DNA of 64,000 bases from Mycobacterium kyorinense (GTDB lineage: Bacteria > Actinomycetota > Actinomycetes > Mycobacteriales > Mycobacteriaceae), in assembly GCF_001672775.1 (NCBI RefSeq), contig NZ_LZKJ01000125.1, positions 1-64,000 on the forward strand. The letters are read 5' to 3'. Positions 28,043 to 37,194 of the stretch are shown here, piece by piece. Each line of letters starts with the position of its first letter. Position 1 is the stretch's first letter. The translations under genes were made by a program, and so were the position numbers. The notes beneath the pieces were generated by a model. That model was not told the DNA's origin, searched no databases, and saw only the letters and a list, made by a program, of their open reading frames with translations.

Positions 28043-28797
28043 CGCCGTACCTCCGCGAAGACGTCGCGCAACCACCGGCCCGGCCCCATCATCGGTAGCT
28101 CCATCCGGCCCAGGCACGCCCACATGGTCAGCTGGTTGGCCGTCAGGATCGGCTTGCCGAGCATTTCCTCCAGCGGAGCGATGATGTCGTAGGTGCGCAG
28201 GTTCGTGCAGCTGACAAAGATAGCCTGCGCGTCGGGATGGTCGGCAGCGACGATCCGTTCAGCCACCGTGCGGTAGTTCACCTTCCAAATACCGCCGCCC
28301 AGGCCGAGATAATCGGATTGCAGCACCGTCACGCCCAGCTGGTTGAGGAAGATGTGCAGAAGTTCGGTCAACTCTTCGTCATAGGGCGTGATCACGGATA
28401 TCCGGGAAACCTTCAGCGCTGTAATGGCTTCGGCCAACGCACCTGATGTCGTGACAGCGGTATTGGCGCCGGCCGCTTCGATGGCGGCGACCAAGGTCTT
28501 TTCATACTCCACGCCGTGGACGAAACTACCCGAAGTACATAGGTAAGCGACCACCTCGGGCTCGACGTGCAGCACGTCACGGGTCGCCGCCTCCAGATGG
28601 CTTGTGTTCGAAACCAGTTCGGCCATCAGCCGGCTCACCGGAACGGGTTCATAGTGGGTGCGGGCCAAGTGCAGGGACACGTCGGCCGGGATCCACCGCC
28701 ACAACTCGCGTTCTAATGCCAAATCGAAGGGCGCGATGATGCCGATGCCTCGTTGCTCAACTGGTCCGTCGAACTCTGGCAAGCTCGACAGATCCAT
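28039..28797 (-). CDS. Asp/Glu racemase-fold protein (maleate isomerase-like), two Cys
   Basis: This 252-residue paralogue of the neighbouring gene keeps both active-site cysteines, Cys87 in YLCTSG and Cys197 in FVSCTNL, and ends the fold with KPILTANQLTMW. It resembles maleate cis-trans isomerases and ectoine-utilisation EutA-type proteins. The start MDLSSLPEF is used; an upstream ATG at 28848 would place the N-terminus over the operator. It is the first gene of the minus-strand operon and starts 40 bases from the GntR-type operator. Confidence 0.78.
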   Translation of the reverse strand: MDLSSLPEFDGPVEQRGIGIIAPFDLALERELWRWIPADVSLHLARTHYEPVPVSRLMAELVSNTSHLEAATRDVLHVEPEVVAYLCTSGSFVHGVEYEKTLVAAIEAAGANTAVTTSGALAEAITALKVSRISVITPYDEELTELLHIFLNQLGVTVLQSDYLGLGGGIWKVNYRTVAERIVAADHPDAQAIFVSCTNLRTYDIIAPLEEMLGKPILTANQLTMWACLGRMELPMMGPGRWLRDVFAEVRR

Positions 28798-28836
28798 GGG
28801 TGGTCCCAACTGACGTACCACTCCAGGCCGGCCCTG

Positions 28837-28850
28837 GATTGTTGACAATC
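28837..28850. promoter_or_regulatory. GntR/FadR-type operator, site 1
   Basis: GATTGTTGACAATC is a palindrome with 6-base arms around TG. Its core TTGTTGACAA fits the FadR-family pattern TNGTNNACNA. It lies between divergent operons, and TACGAT two bases downstream is a plausible plus-strand -10 box. The same core occurs once more in the window at 31888. Confidence 0.75.
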
Positions 28851-28855
28851 ATACG

Positions 28856-29842
28856 ATGTGTTTCTACCGTGTCAATGTGGGCGCGCGCTCTGTCGTCACG
28901 GTCCAACACGGCGAGTCGGTCCCCGGCCAACTTTCCTCGATCGATGCGGACGCCGAACTGCGGCTGGTGCCGTCGTCGCGGCTGGCCGACGCCTTGCCGG
29001 GCGCCGATGTGCTCTTCGTCTACGACTTTTCCTCGCCGGCGTTGCGGTCGGCCTGGCCTGCCGCCGATTCGCTGCGCTGGGTGCAGGTCGCGGCCGTCGG
29101 AGTGGATGCGGTGCTGTTCGACGATCTGATCGACAGCCCAGTGGTTCTCACCAACTCGCGTGGCATCTTCGAACGTCCGATCGCCGAATACGTATTGGGC
29201 CAGATCTTGGCCTTCGCCAAGGACTTTCGGCGGTCGATGCGTGCGCAGGACGCTCAACAGTGGCGTCACTTCGAATCGGAGCCGATCGCCGGCGCATCGG
29301 TCGTCGTCGTCGGCACCGGCCCCGTCGGCCGGGCCATCGCCCGGTTACTGCGGGCCGTCGGCATGAACGTGCACGGTGTCGGACGCACCCCGCGCGCCGA
29401 TACAGACTTCGGCGAGATCACCGCGGACCTGCATGCCGCAGTGGCCGACGCCGACTATGTGGTGCTCGCCGCTCCGCTGACGCCGCAGACCCGCGGACTC
29501 GTGGACGCCGAAGCACTGGCCGCCATGCCGCCGCGAGCGCGGTTGATCAACATTGGCCGCGGTGAGTTGGTGGTGACCGACGCGCTGGTGGCGGCGCTGC
29601 AGGACGGGCGACTTGCCGGCGCCGCCCTCGACGTCGTCGATCCGGAACCGTTGCCGCCGGGCCATCCGCTCTGGTCTGCGCCCAATGTTGTTCTGACGCC
29701 GCACAATAGCGGCGACGTGCACGGGTGGACCGTCGAACTGCAGCGGCAGTTCATCGCCAACTTTCGCCGCTACCGCGCCGGTCAACCATTACACAATGTC
29801 GTCGACAAGCACCGCGGCTACGCGCCGACCGGGGCCGGTTAA
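28856..29842 (+). CDS. D-2-hydroxyacid dehydrogenase, NAD(P)-dependent
   Basis: The 328-residue enzyme belongs to the D-isomer-specific 2-hydroxyacid dehydrogenases. The nucleotide site is VVGTGPVGRAIARLL near residue 150; catalytic residues appear as Arg in INIGRGE, Glu in DVVDPEPL and His in VLTPHNSG. It would interconvert a 2-keto acid and a D-2-hydroxy acid; the substrate is unknown. The ATG at 28856 lies inside the proposed -10 region, so GTG at 28877 may be the true start. It heads a plus-strand operon with the amidase. Confidence 0.83.
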   Translation: MCFYRVNVGARSVVTVQHGESVPGQLSSIDADAELRLVPSSRLADALPGADVLFVYDFSSPALRSAWPAADSLRWVQVAAVGVDAVLFDDLIDSPVVLTNSRGIFERPIAEYVLGQILAFAKDFRRSMRAQDAQQWRHFESEPIAGASVVVVGTGPVGRAIARLLRAVGMNVHGVGRTPRADTDFGEITADLHAAVADADYVVLAAPLTPQTRGLVDAEALAAMPPRARLINIGRGELVVTDALVAALQDGRLAGAALDVVDPEPLPPGHPLWSAPNVVLTPHNSGDVHGWTVELQRQFIANFRRYRAGQPLHNVVDKHRGYAPTGAG

Positions 29843-29854
29843 GGAGTCGCGCGC

Positions 29855-29911
29855 ATGACACCGCCAGCGACGATGCAGAGCGAAGCGATGAAGAGGAGCG
29901 GCGCACCATGA
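29855..29911 (+). repeat. MIRU-like small ORF before the amidase
   Basis: An 18-codon frame, MTPPATMQSEAMKRSGAP, ends with a TGA that overlaps the amidase ATG (ATGA). Its sequence (GACGATGCAGAGCGAAGCG and AAGAGGAGCGGCGC) is that of mycobacterial interspersed repetitive units, which sit between co-transcribed genes and carry such overlapping ORFs. It also supplies the amidase ribosome binding site, GAGGAG. Confidence 0.65.
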
Positions 29912-31281
29912 CCCAGCCGACCGACCTGACTGCGCTGCAGATGGTCGCTGCCTATACATCCGGCGAACTCTCGCCCGTCGAGGCGACTGCGGCCGCGCTA
30001 TCGGTCATCGCCGAGCGTGACGGCGAGATCAACGCCTTCTGCCTGGTCGACGAGGAGGCGGCGCTGGCGCAGGCCCGCAAGTCCGAGGCCCGTTGGCAGG
30101 GCCACTACACCAAGGGACTGCTCGACGGTGTGCCGGTCGCCATCAAGGACGTGTTCCGCACCGCCGGCTGGCCCACCCTGCGCGGCTCGCGGCTCACCGA
30201 CGCCGCCGGGCCCTGGCCCGATGACAGCCCGGCGGTCGGCAAGATCCGCAACGACGGCATGGTGATGCTCGGCAAGACCACCACCCCGGAATTGGCCTGG
30301 AAAGGCGTGACCGACAGCGCGTTGCACGGGGTGACCCGCAACCCGGTCGATGCCAGTCGTACAGCGGGCGGCTCGTCGGGGGGCAGCGCCGCGGCAGTGG
30401 CCGCCGGCATGGCGCCGTTGTCGATCGGCACTGACGGCGGCGGCAGCATCCGGATTCCGGCCAGCTTTTGCGGAGTGGTCGGCTTCAAGCCCACCCATGG
30501 CCGGGTGCCGATGTATCCGATCAGCCCGTTCGGTCCGCTGGCTCATGGCGGGCCGATCACCCGGACCGTCGAGGACGCCGCGATGTTGATGGACATCATC
30601 GCGCTGCCCGACCATCGTGATCCGACCTCGCTGCCACCGACGTTGGCCACCTATCGCGGCGAACTCCACCGGGACGTCGTGGGTTTGGGCGTCGCCTACT
30701 CGCCCACGCTGGGCTACGTCGAGGTCGATCCGGAAATCGCGTCGGCGGTGGCGACGGCGGTGCGGGCGCTGGCCGATGCCGGGCTCAACGTCGTCGAGGC
30801 CGATCCCGGCTTCGCCGATCCGATTGACGCGTTCGAAATCGTCTGGGCCACCGGGGTGGCCGGCAGCTTGCGCGGCTACGGCGACCAGAGCCGCGACCTC
30901 GTCGACCCCGGTCTGGTGGAGATGTGGGACCGGGGGCTGACCGTATCGGGGGTCGACTACCTCGACGCGCGACAGGTCTGTGTCGACCTGGGGCTGGCGA
31001 TGGGGCAGTTCCACGAAACGCACAACCTGCTGATCACCCCGACGACGCCGATCCCGGCGTTCACCGCCGGTCACGACGTGCCGGTCGGGTCCGGGATGCG
31101 TTGGTGGGCGCAGTGGACACCATTCACCTACCCGTTCAACATGACTCAGCAGCCGGCGCTGAGTATCCCGATCGGGGTGACCCGCGACGGGCTGCCGATT
31201 GGTCTGCAGATTGTCGGCCCCCGCCACAGCGACGACCTGGTGCTGGCCGTGGGCCGGTTCGCCGAACAGGTGCTCGGTTAG
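29908..31281 (+). CDS. amidase signature family hydrolase
   Basis: The 457-residue enzyme hydrolyses an amide bond. The Ser-cisSer-Lys triad is visible as Lys80 in AIKDVF, Ser156 in TAGGSSGGS and Ser180 in GTDGGGSIRIPA. The C-terminal part is the usual amidase fold (FNMTQQPALSIPIG). GAGGAG in the MIRU-like leader precedes the ATG. Grouped with Asp/Glu-racemase-fold enzymes and a DUF3830 protein it probably opens or deamidates a dicarboxylic amide, but the substrate cannot be read from sequence. Confidence 0.88.
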   Translation: MTQPTDLTALQMVAAYTSGELSPVEATAAALSVIAERDGEINAFCLVDEEAALAQARKSEARWQGHYTKGLLDGVPVAIKDVFRTAGWPTLRGSRLTDAAGPWPDDSPAVGKIRNDGMVMLGKTTTPELAWKGVTDSALHGVTRNPVDASRTAGGSSGGSAAAVAAGMAPLSIGTDGGGSIRIPASFCGVVGFKPTHGRVPMYPISPFGPLAHGGPITRTVEDAAMLMDIIALPDHRDPTSLPPTLATYRGELHRDVVGLGVAYSPTLGYVEVDPEIASAVATAVRALADAGLNVVEADPGFADPIDAFEIVWATGVAGSLRGYGDQSRDLVDPGLVEMWDRGLTVSGVDYLDARQVCVDLGLAMGQFHETHNLLITPTTPIPAFTAGHDVPVGSGMRWWAQWTPFTYPFNMTQQPALSIPIGVTRDGLPIGLQIVGPRHSDDLVLAVGRFAEQVLG

Positions 31282-31293
31282 CCCCTCCGTTGG

Positions 31294-31355
31294 CGCGAGC
31301 GTGCGTGTCCCCGGCCGACACGCCGAGCGCGACACCGTTTTTGCGCACGCTCGCG
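31294..31355. terminator. bidirectional hairpin between convergent genes
   Basis: CGCGAGCGTGCG (31294-31305) pairs with CGCACGCTCGCG (31344-31355) across a 38-base loop. It lies exactly between the stops of the amidase and the convergent DUF3830 gene. The form resembles the TRIT terminator-like hairpins described in M. tuberculosis. Confidence 0.6.
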
Positions 31356-31374
31356 GCAGGGACGGGCCAACGAG

Positions 31375-31866
31375 CTAGGCGCGGGCGAAGGCCAATTGCT
31401 CGCCGATCGCGCCACCCATCCACAGGTCGGTGCAAGCCGCGGCGATGTCGTCGAGCCCCTCTTCGATCGTGGCGAACACATTACCGGGCACCCAGCCGAC
31501 GTCCCCGTTGATCAGTAAGTTGTTGCGGCCGTAGAAGATTGCCAGATCGGTGGCCCCTCGCGGCGAATGCGCCTCGGAGCCTTCGTCATAGCCGTAGGCC
31601 GGGTTGCCGATCTCGGACGCCTCGAAGCCGAAGAAGCACACGTCGCCGGGAATCGGTGTCACCGTACAGTTTTCACGGCCCGGCGTACCCAGCGGCGGTA
31701 GCAGCGCGTACACCTCGTTACGGGCGTACTTCCCGTGGTAGGCCTGACCGGCCACCGGCAACGCATCCCAGACCGCCGCGCAGGTGCGCGGCGCTTGATC
31801 GTCCAGCAACCGCGCCCGGCAGGACACGTTGCGCTTGGTCAGCGTGATCGAGATAAAGCGCGCCAC
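31375..31866 (-). CDS. DUF3830 family protein, cyclophilin-like fold
   Basis: The 163-residue protein has the pattern of DUF3830: ISITLTKRNVSCRARLLDD, then APRTCAAVWDALPVAGQAYH, and GDVCFFGF. The family is predicted to adopt a cyclophilin-like beta barrel and is found beside amidases and Asp/Glu racemases, as here; its activity is not known to me. It is transcribed towards the amidase from the second GntR-type operator, 20 bases upstream of its ATG, so it shares regulation with the rest of the island. Confidence 0.75.
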   Translation of the reverse strand: MARFISITLTKRNVSCRARLLDDQAPRTCAAVWDALPVAGQAYHGKYARNEVYALLPPLGTPGRENCTVTPIPGDVCFFGFEASEIGNPAYGYDEGSEAHSPRGATDLAIFYGRNNLLINGDVGWVPGNVFATIEEGLDDIAAACTDLWMGGAIGEQLAFARA

Positions 31867-31886
31867 GTCGGCTCCCTACCTTTGTC

Positions 31887-31909
31887 GATTGTTGACAATT
31901 CACTAGCAT
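31887..31909. promoter_or_regulatory. GntR/FadR-type operator, site 2, with -10 box
   Basis: ATTGTTGACAAT at 31888-31899 is identical to the core of site 1. TAGCAT (31904-31909) follows and is 6 bases from the GTG of the dehydrogenase at 31916, predicting a leaderless mRNA with the operator over the -35 region. The DUF3830 gene reads away on the other side. Confidence 0.75.
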
Positions 31910-31915
31910 AGTGGC

Positions 31916-33355
31916 GTGCCGACGGATACCGAACGCATGGTGGTGGCCCGGGCCATGGAACAGCAACCGGCCGACGGCACCCGATTCGACGTCGTCGACC
32001 CCGCGACCGAGCAGCCGATCGGCGCGGTGCTGGACATGGGACCGGGCCAGGCCACCGCCTGCCTCGACGCCGCGGTCGCGGCGCAGCCGTGCTGGGCGGC
32101 GACCACCCCCACCCAGCGGGCCGACGTCTTGACCCGCGCCTATCAACTGATGATCGAGCGCACCGACGAGTTGGCCCTGCTGATGACGCTCGAGATGGGC
32201 AAACCGCTGCCGGAGGCGGCAGGTGAGGTGCGCTACGCGGCCGAGTTCTTCCGCTGGTTCGCCGGTGAGGCGCTGCGGATCGACGGCGGGTTGATGACCT
32301 CACCCGACGGCCGGTCCCGGCTGCTGGTCACCCACCAGCCGGTCGGGCCGTCGCTGCTCGTCACCCCGTGGAACTTTCCGCTGGCGATGGGCACCCGCAA
32401 GATCGGCCCGGCCCTGGCCGCGGGCTGCACCTGTGTGGTCAAGCCGGCCGAGCAGACCCCACTGTCAATGCTTGCGCTGCTGGGCATTCTGCACGAAGCC
32501 GGTGTTCCCGACGGCGTCGTCACCGTGGTGACCACCACCGATCCCGCCGCGGCGATGGCCCCGTTGCTGGCCGACCCGCGGGCCCGCAAGCTGTCGTTCA
32601 CCGGCTCCACCGCCGTCGGCCGGGTGCTGCTGGCGCAATGCGCCCAGACCGTCAAACGCACCTCGATGGAACTCGGCGGCAACGCACCGTTCATCGTGTT
32701 CGACGACGCCGACGTCGACGAGGCGGTCGACGGAGCACTGGCGGCCAAGATGCGCAACATCGGCCAGGCGTGCACCGCCGCCAACCGCATCTACGTCCAG
32801 CGCGCCATCGCCGAGTCGTTCACCGCCGCGCTCGTCGACCGGATGGGCGCGCTGAAAGTCGGGCGCGGCACCGAGCCCGGGGTTCACGTCGGGCCGCTGA
32901 TCGATGGCGACGCGGTGGCCAAGGTGTCGGCATTGGTCGCCGACGCCCGCGCCCGCGGGGCCACCGTGCGACTCGGCGGGCAGCGCCTCGACATGCCCGG
33001 ATACTTCTATCCCCCAACGGTTCTCACCGATGTTCCCGACGATGCCGAGATGGCGTGCACCGAGATCTTCGGGCCGGTGGCCGCAGTCAGCGCCTTCGAC
33101 ACCGAGGACGAGGTCGTCGCACGGGCCAACGACACCGAATACGGCCTGGTCGCCTACCTCTACACCAATGACACCCGGCGCGGCTGGCGAGTGGCCGAGG
33201 CGCTCGACACCGGGATGGTCGGCCTCAACCAGGGCGTAGTCTCCACACCGTCCGGCCCGTTCGGCGGGGTCAAGCAGTCCGGGCTCGGCCGCGAAGGCGG
33301 CTTTCTCGGCATTGCCGAATTCCTGGAAACCAAGTACATCGGCGCGGCCCGGTAA
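31916..33355 (+). CDS. succinate-semialdehyde-type aldehyde dehydrogenase
   Basis: This 479-residue aldehyde dehydrogenase is closest in pattern to NAD(P)-dependent succinate-semialdehyde dehydrogenases. Glu252 in MELGGNAPFIVF and catalytic Cys286 in GQACTAANRIYVQ are in place, and the C-terminus has KQSGLGREGG. The leaderless GTG start follows the second GntR-type operator. In this island it probably performs the last step, feeding succinate or a related acid to the TCA cycle; the true substrate is unproven. Confidence 0.85.
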   Translation: MPTDTERMVVARAMEQQPADGTRFDVVDPATEQPIGAVLDMGPGQATACLDAAVAAQPCWAATTPTQRADVLTRAYQLMIERTDELALLMTLEMGKPLPEAAGEVRYAAEFFRWFAGEALRIDGGLMTSPDGRSRLLVTHQPVGPSLLVTPWNFPLAMGTRKIGPALAAGCTCVVKPAEQTPLSMLALLGILHEAGVPDGVVTVVTTTDPAAAMAPLLADPRARKLSFTGSTAVGRVLLAQCAQTVKRTSMELGGNAPFIVFDDADVDEAVDGALAAKMRNIGQACTAANRIYVQRAIAESFTAALVDRMGALKVGRGTEPGVHVGPLIDGDAVAKVSALVADARARGATVRLGGQRLDMPGYFYPPTVLTDVPDDAEMACTEIFGPVAAVSAFDTEDEVVARANDTEYGLVAYLYTNDTRRGWRVAEALDTGMVGLNQGVVSTPSGPFGGVKQSGLGREGGFLGIAEFLETKYIGAAR

Positions 33356-33365
33356 GCCGATCGGT

Positions 33366-34142
33366 CTATGCCCGACGGCCGAGTGGCAGCAGTCGGTGGT
33401 CGCGGGTGAATATCCGACGCACCAGGCCAAGCGCCACCACCACGGTGGTGACTGCGACCGAACCCAAGATCAGAAACATCACGACCGCCTGCACAAGGAC
33501 CGCCTCGACCGGCGATACCCCGGCGAGGATGAGCCCGGTCATCGCGCCGGGCAAGAAAACCAGGCCGGTGGCCTTGGTGGTTTCGATCTGCGGCGTCAGC
33601 GCCGACCGCAATGCCGTTCGCAGATACGGGGCGGCAGCTTGCCGGTAGGGCTGCGCGAGAGCCAGTCGGGCTTCGACCTCGTCGCGTTTGTCGCGCAACT
33701 CATCGACCAGCCGGCGGGCCACCAGCACCGTGGCCGTCATCGAGTTGCCGATCATCATGCCCGCAATCGGCACCAGGGTCCGAGGCTCCAAAGGAAACAC
33801 CCGCAGCCCGAAGATCACGCCGAGCGTGACCACCGCCGCGGTGGCAAACGCGGCGATCGCCAACGGTCCCAGCCGAGGCACCTCCGGTGCGCGTCTGCGC
33901 GCGACATCGCCGGCATAGGCGACCATGCCCGCCGTCCACGCCCACGACCACCACATCGACCGGCCCGGCTCGAACAGTAAGACCAATACGCCACCCACCA
34001 GCAGCAGCTGCACCAGCGCGCGCACCGCCGACCACACCACCTGGCGTTCCAAATCCAGCCGCTGCCATAGCGAGATTGCGGCCGCGAACCCCACCAACGC
34101 CAGCGATATCGCCAGCCCAAGCCATCCGACCTCGCCGTTCAT
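33366..34142 (-). CDS. ABC transporter permease, FetB/UPF0014 family
   Basis: The 258-residue membrane protein has about seven helices and the UPF0014 hallmark RTLVPIAGMMIGNSMTATVL, with PGAMTGLILAGVSPVEAV after it. E. coli FetAB, of this family, exports iron and protects from oxidative stress. GGGAGG overlaps the end of the ATPase gene and lies 7 bases before the ATG. The pair is absent from this position in M. tuberculosis, as I recall. Confidence 0.83.
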   Translation of the reverse strand: MNGEVGWLGLAISLALVGFAAAISLWQRLDLERQVVWSAVRALVQLLLVGGVLVLLFEPGRSMWWSWAWTAGMVAYAGDVARRRAPEVPRLGPLAIAAFATAAVVTLGVIFGLRVFPLEPRTLVPIAGMMIGNSMTATVLVARRLVDELRDKRDEVEARLALAQPYRQAAAPYLRTALRSALTPQIETTKATGLVFLPGAMTGLILAGVSPVEAVLVQAVVMFLILGSVAVTTVVVALGLVRRIFTRDHRLLPLGRRA

Positions 34143-34146
34143 CGCG

Positions 34147-34812
34147 TCACCTCCCTGCTGCCGGTCCGGCCCCGGTGCAGCGGCCCCGGTCGATTTGCAC
34201 CACCCAATCGGCAATGCGCTCAACCTGCGCCGAATCGTGGGTGACCCACAGCGCAGGAATTCCGTCCTCGTCGGCCAGTGCGCGCACCGCCTGCTCGATG
34301 GCGCGCGCCGCGGTGTTGTCGACGGCCGAGGTCGGCTCGTCCAGCAGCAGCACCTGCGGCTGCGCAATTAGTGTGCGGGCCAAGCACATCCGCTGCGCCT
34401 CGCCGCCGGACAGCGCCGTCGCGTCGCGATCCAGCCACGACCCGGTCAACGCCACCCGCCCGAGCATGTCGCGCATCTGCGCCTCCGACGCCTGCGGGTC
34501 GGCGGCCCGCAGGTTGTCACTGACGGTGCCGGGAAACGGTGTCGGGCGCTGGAAACACATGCCCACTTGGCGGCGCAACCACAGCGGGTCGGCGTCTTCA
34601 ACGTCGTTGCCGTAGAACAACACTCGCCCGCCGGTTGGCACCTCCAGCCGATTGCACAATCGCAGCAACGTCGACTTGCCCGATCCCGACGGGCCGAACA
34701 CCACCGTGACTCCCTTTTTCGGGATCTCGGCGGTGAACCCGTCCAGCGCGCGGACAGTGTCACGCTGCACCACGACATCGGCGAAGTCGAACACCGAGTC
34801 GGTAGCGGCCAC
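34147..34812 (-). CDS. ABC transporter ATP-binding protein, FetA-like
   Basis: The 221-residue ATPase has Walker A GPSGSGKS, signature LSGGEAQRM, Walker B VLLLDEPTSAVD and a switch His in WVTHDSAQ. It partners the FetB-like permease four bases downstream, giving a two-gene transporter of the YbbL-YbbM class. GTG at 34812 is chosen because it starts four bases after the add stop. Automated annotation may call such ATPases phosphate transport proteins; the partner permease argues against that. Confidence 0.83.
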   Translation of the reverse strand: MAATDSVFDFADVVVQRDTVRALDGFTAEIPKKGVTVVFGPSGSGKSTLLRLCNRLEVPTGGRVLFYGNDVEDADPLWLRRQVGMCFQRPTPFPGTVSDNLRAADPQASEAQMRDMLGRVALTGSWLDRDATALSGGEAQRMCLARTLIAQPQVLLLDEPTSAVDNTAARAIEQAVRALADEDGIPALWVTHDSAQVERIADWVVQIDRGRCTGAGPAAGR

Positions 34813-34816
34813 TGCG

Positions 34817-35905
34817 CTAGCCGACCAGCACCGCGTACCGCGGTTTGATGACGTCGTCAATGATCGCCAACCGCTCGTCGAACGGAATGAAGGCCGACTT
34901 CATCGCGTTGATGGTGAAGCGCTCGAGGTCAGTCCAGCCGTAACCGAAAGCCTCGACCAGCCGATGCATTTCGCGGCTCATGAAGGTGTCGCTCATCAGC
35001 CGGTTGTCGGTGTTGATCGTCACCCGGAATCGGGCCCGCGCCAGCAGGTCGAACGGGTGGTTGGCGATGCTGTCGACCGCGCCGGTCTGCACGTTGGAGC
35101 TGGGGCACATCTCGAACGGAATCCGCTTGTCCCGCAGGAGCGATGCCAGCCGCCCCAATCGGACCCGGCCGTCGGGCTCGACGTCGATGTCGTCGACGAT
35201 CCGCACCCCGTGGCCCAGCCGGTCGGCGCCGCAGAACGCGATCGCCTCGTGGATGGACGGCAAGCCGAATGCTTCACCAGCATGAATGGTGAAGCGGGCG
35301 TTGTGGTTTCGCATGTATTCGAATGCGTCGAGATGGCGGGTGGGCGGGTAGCCGGCCTCCGCGCCGGCGATGTCGAATCCGACAACGCCCTTGTCCCGGA
35401 ATCGGATCGCCAGCTCGGCGATCTCCCGGGACAGCGCGGCGTGCCGCATGGCGGTGACCAGACAGCGCACCGTGATGGCGCGCCCCTCGGCTGCGGCCGC
35501 CTTCTCGCCGTCGGCGAAGCCTGCCAGCACGGCGTCGGTGACTTCGTCGAAGGACAGCCCACGGTTGATGTGCAGCTCGGGAGCAAATCGCACCTCGGCG
35601 TAGACCACCGCGTCGGCGGCCAGGTCTTCCACGCATTCGCAGGCCACCCGATGCAGCGCCTCGGGAGTCTGCATGACCGCGACAGTGTGCGAGAACGGTT
35701 CCAGGTAGCGCTCCAGCGAGCCGCTGTGCGACGCGGTGCGAAACCAGGTGGCCAGCTCGTCGACGTCGGTGGCCGGCAGATCGTCGTATCCGGTCTGGGC
35801 GGCGATGTCCAGGACGGTCGCCGGGCGCAGCCCCCCGTCGAGGTGATCGTGCAACAACGCCTTCGGCGCCTGCCGGATCATCTCCAGGCTCAGCGGTGTG
35901 GTCAT
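34817..35905 (-). CDS. add: adenosine deaminase
   Basis: The 362-residue zinc enzyme converts adenosine to inosine. Zinc and active-site motifs are [38 protein letters not shown] and TINTDN with the metal-binding Asp. Its ATG overlaps the deoA stop (ATGA), so cdd, deoA and add form one tightly coupled nucleoside-salvage operon. Confidence 0.93.
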   Translation of the reverse strand: MTTPLSLEMIRQAPKALLHDHLDGGLRPATVLDIAAQTGYDDLPATDVDELATWFRTASHSGSLERYLEPFSHTVAVMQTPEALHRVACECVEDLAADAVVYAEVRFAPELHINRGLSFDEVTDAVLAGFADGEKAAAAEGRAITVRCLVTAMRHAALSREIAELAIRFRDKGVVGFDIAGAEAGYPPTRHLDAFEYMRNHNARFTIHAGEAFGLPSIHEAIAFCGADRLGHGVRIVDDIDVEPDGRVRLGRLASLLRDKRIPFEMCPSSNVQTGAVDSIANHPFDLLARARFRVTINTDNRLMSDTFMSREMHRLVEAFGYGWTDLERFTINAMKSAFIPFDERLAIIDDVIKPRYAVLVG

Positions 35906-37194
35906 GACCCAATCCGATCGATGATCAGCGGCCGGCGGGCCGGCGGGGTGTCACCGATGCTCCACGCGCCGTCCAGTTCGGCCATCGCCGCGCCGAAGCG
36001 TTCGGGGGTGTCGGTGTAGAGGGTGAACAGCGGGTCGCCGGCGGCCACCGGTTCGCCGGGGCGGCGGTGGATCCGGATTCCGGCCCCGGGCTGCACCTGC
36101 TCGCCCGGTCGGGACCTGCCCGCACCGAGCCGCCATGCCGCCAGCCCAACTGCCATTGCCTCGATGTCGCCCATTGTGCCGCCCCGGGTCGCGATGACGG
36201 TTTCGGAACACCTACCGATTGGCAACGGTACCGACAAGTCCCCCTGCTGCGCGGCCACTAACGCCCGGAATCGGTCCATCGCGGTACCGTCGCCCAACGT
36301 CTGGGCCGGATCGTGGCCGTCGACCCGGGCGAGCTGCAGCATCTCGGCGGCCAGCTGCAGGGTCAGCTCCACCACGTCGGGTGGTCCGCCGCCGGCCAGC
36401 ACCTCGAGGGCTTCGGCCACCTCCAGCGCATTGCCTGCGGTTCGGCCGAGCGGAGCGTTCATGTCGGTGAGCATGGCGCAGGTGGGTACGCCGTGCGCGT
36501 CGCCCAGCCGCACCATGACGCGGGCCAGCTCCTCGGCCTGCGGCCGCGACTTCATGAACGCTCCGGAACCGACCTTGACGTCGAGCACCAGCGCGCCGGC
36601 TCCTTCGGCCAGTTTCTTGCTCATCACCGAGCTGGCGATCAGCGGCAGCGATTCCACGGTGCCGGTGACATCACGCAGTGCATAGAGTTTGGCGTCGGCC
36701 GGCGCCAACCGACCGGCCGCGAAGATGGCCGCGCCGACGTCGCGGAGTTGTTGGCGGACTTGGTGATTCGACAGGCTCGCGGTGAAGCCGGCGATCGATT
36801 CCAGCTTGTCGAGCGTCCCGCCGGTGTGGCCGAGCCCGCGGCCCGACGCCTGGGGCACCGCGGCACCGCAGGCGGCGACGACGGCGACCAACGGCAGCGT
36901 GATCTTGTCGCCGACCCCGCCGGTGGAGTGCTTGTCGACCGTGGGCAGCGGCGCCCCGTCGCGACGCAGATCGCCGAAGTCCAACCGCTCACCGGAGGCG
37001 ATCATCGCCGCCGTCCAGCGAGCGGTTTCGTCGGCGTCCATGCCCTGCAAAACAATCGCCATCAGCAGCGCCGCCATTTGTTCCTCGGCGACATCGCCGC
37101 CGGTGTAAGCGTCGACGACCCAGTCGATCGCGTCATCCGACAGCCGATTGCCGTCGCGTTTGGCCTTGATGACCGTCGGCGCGTCGAAGGTCAC
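35902..37194 (-). CDS. deoA: thymidine phosphorylase
   Basis: The 430-residue enzyme cleaves thymidine with phosphate to thymine and deoxyribose 1-phosphate. It shows the family signature region [16 protein letters not shown], the [16 protein letters not shown] phosphate loop and [12 protein letters not shown]. The GTG start overlaps the cdd stop as GTGA and the stop overlaps add, consistent with coupled translation. Confidence 0.94.
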   Translation of the reverse strand: MTFDAPTVIKAKRDGNRLSDDAIDWVVDAYTGGDVAEEQMAALLMAIVLQGMDADETARWTAAMIASGERLDFGDLRRDGAPLPTVDKHSTGGVGDKITLPLVAVVAACGAAVPQASGRGLGHTGGTLDKLESIAGFTASLSNHQVRQQLRDVGAAIFAAGRLAPADAKLYALRDVTGTVESLPLIASSVMSKKLAEGAGALVLDVKVGSGAFMKSRPQAEELARVMVRLGDAHGVPTCAMLTDMNAPLGRTAGNALEVAEALEVLAGGGPPDVVELTLQLAAEMLQLARVDGHDPAQTLGDGTAMDRFRALVAAQQGDLSVPLPIGRCSETVIATRGGTMGDIEAMAVGLAAWRLGAGRSRPGEQVQPGAGIRIHRRPGEPVAAGDPLFTLYTDTPERFGAAMAELDGAWSIGDTPPARRPLIIDRIGS

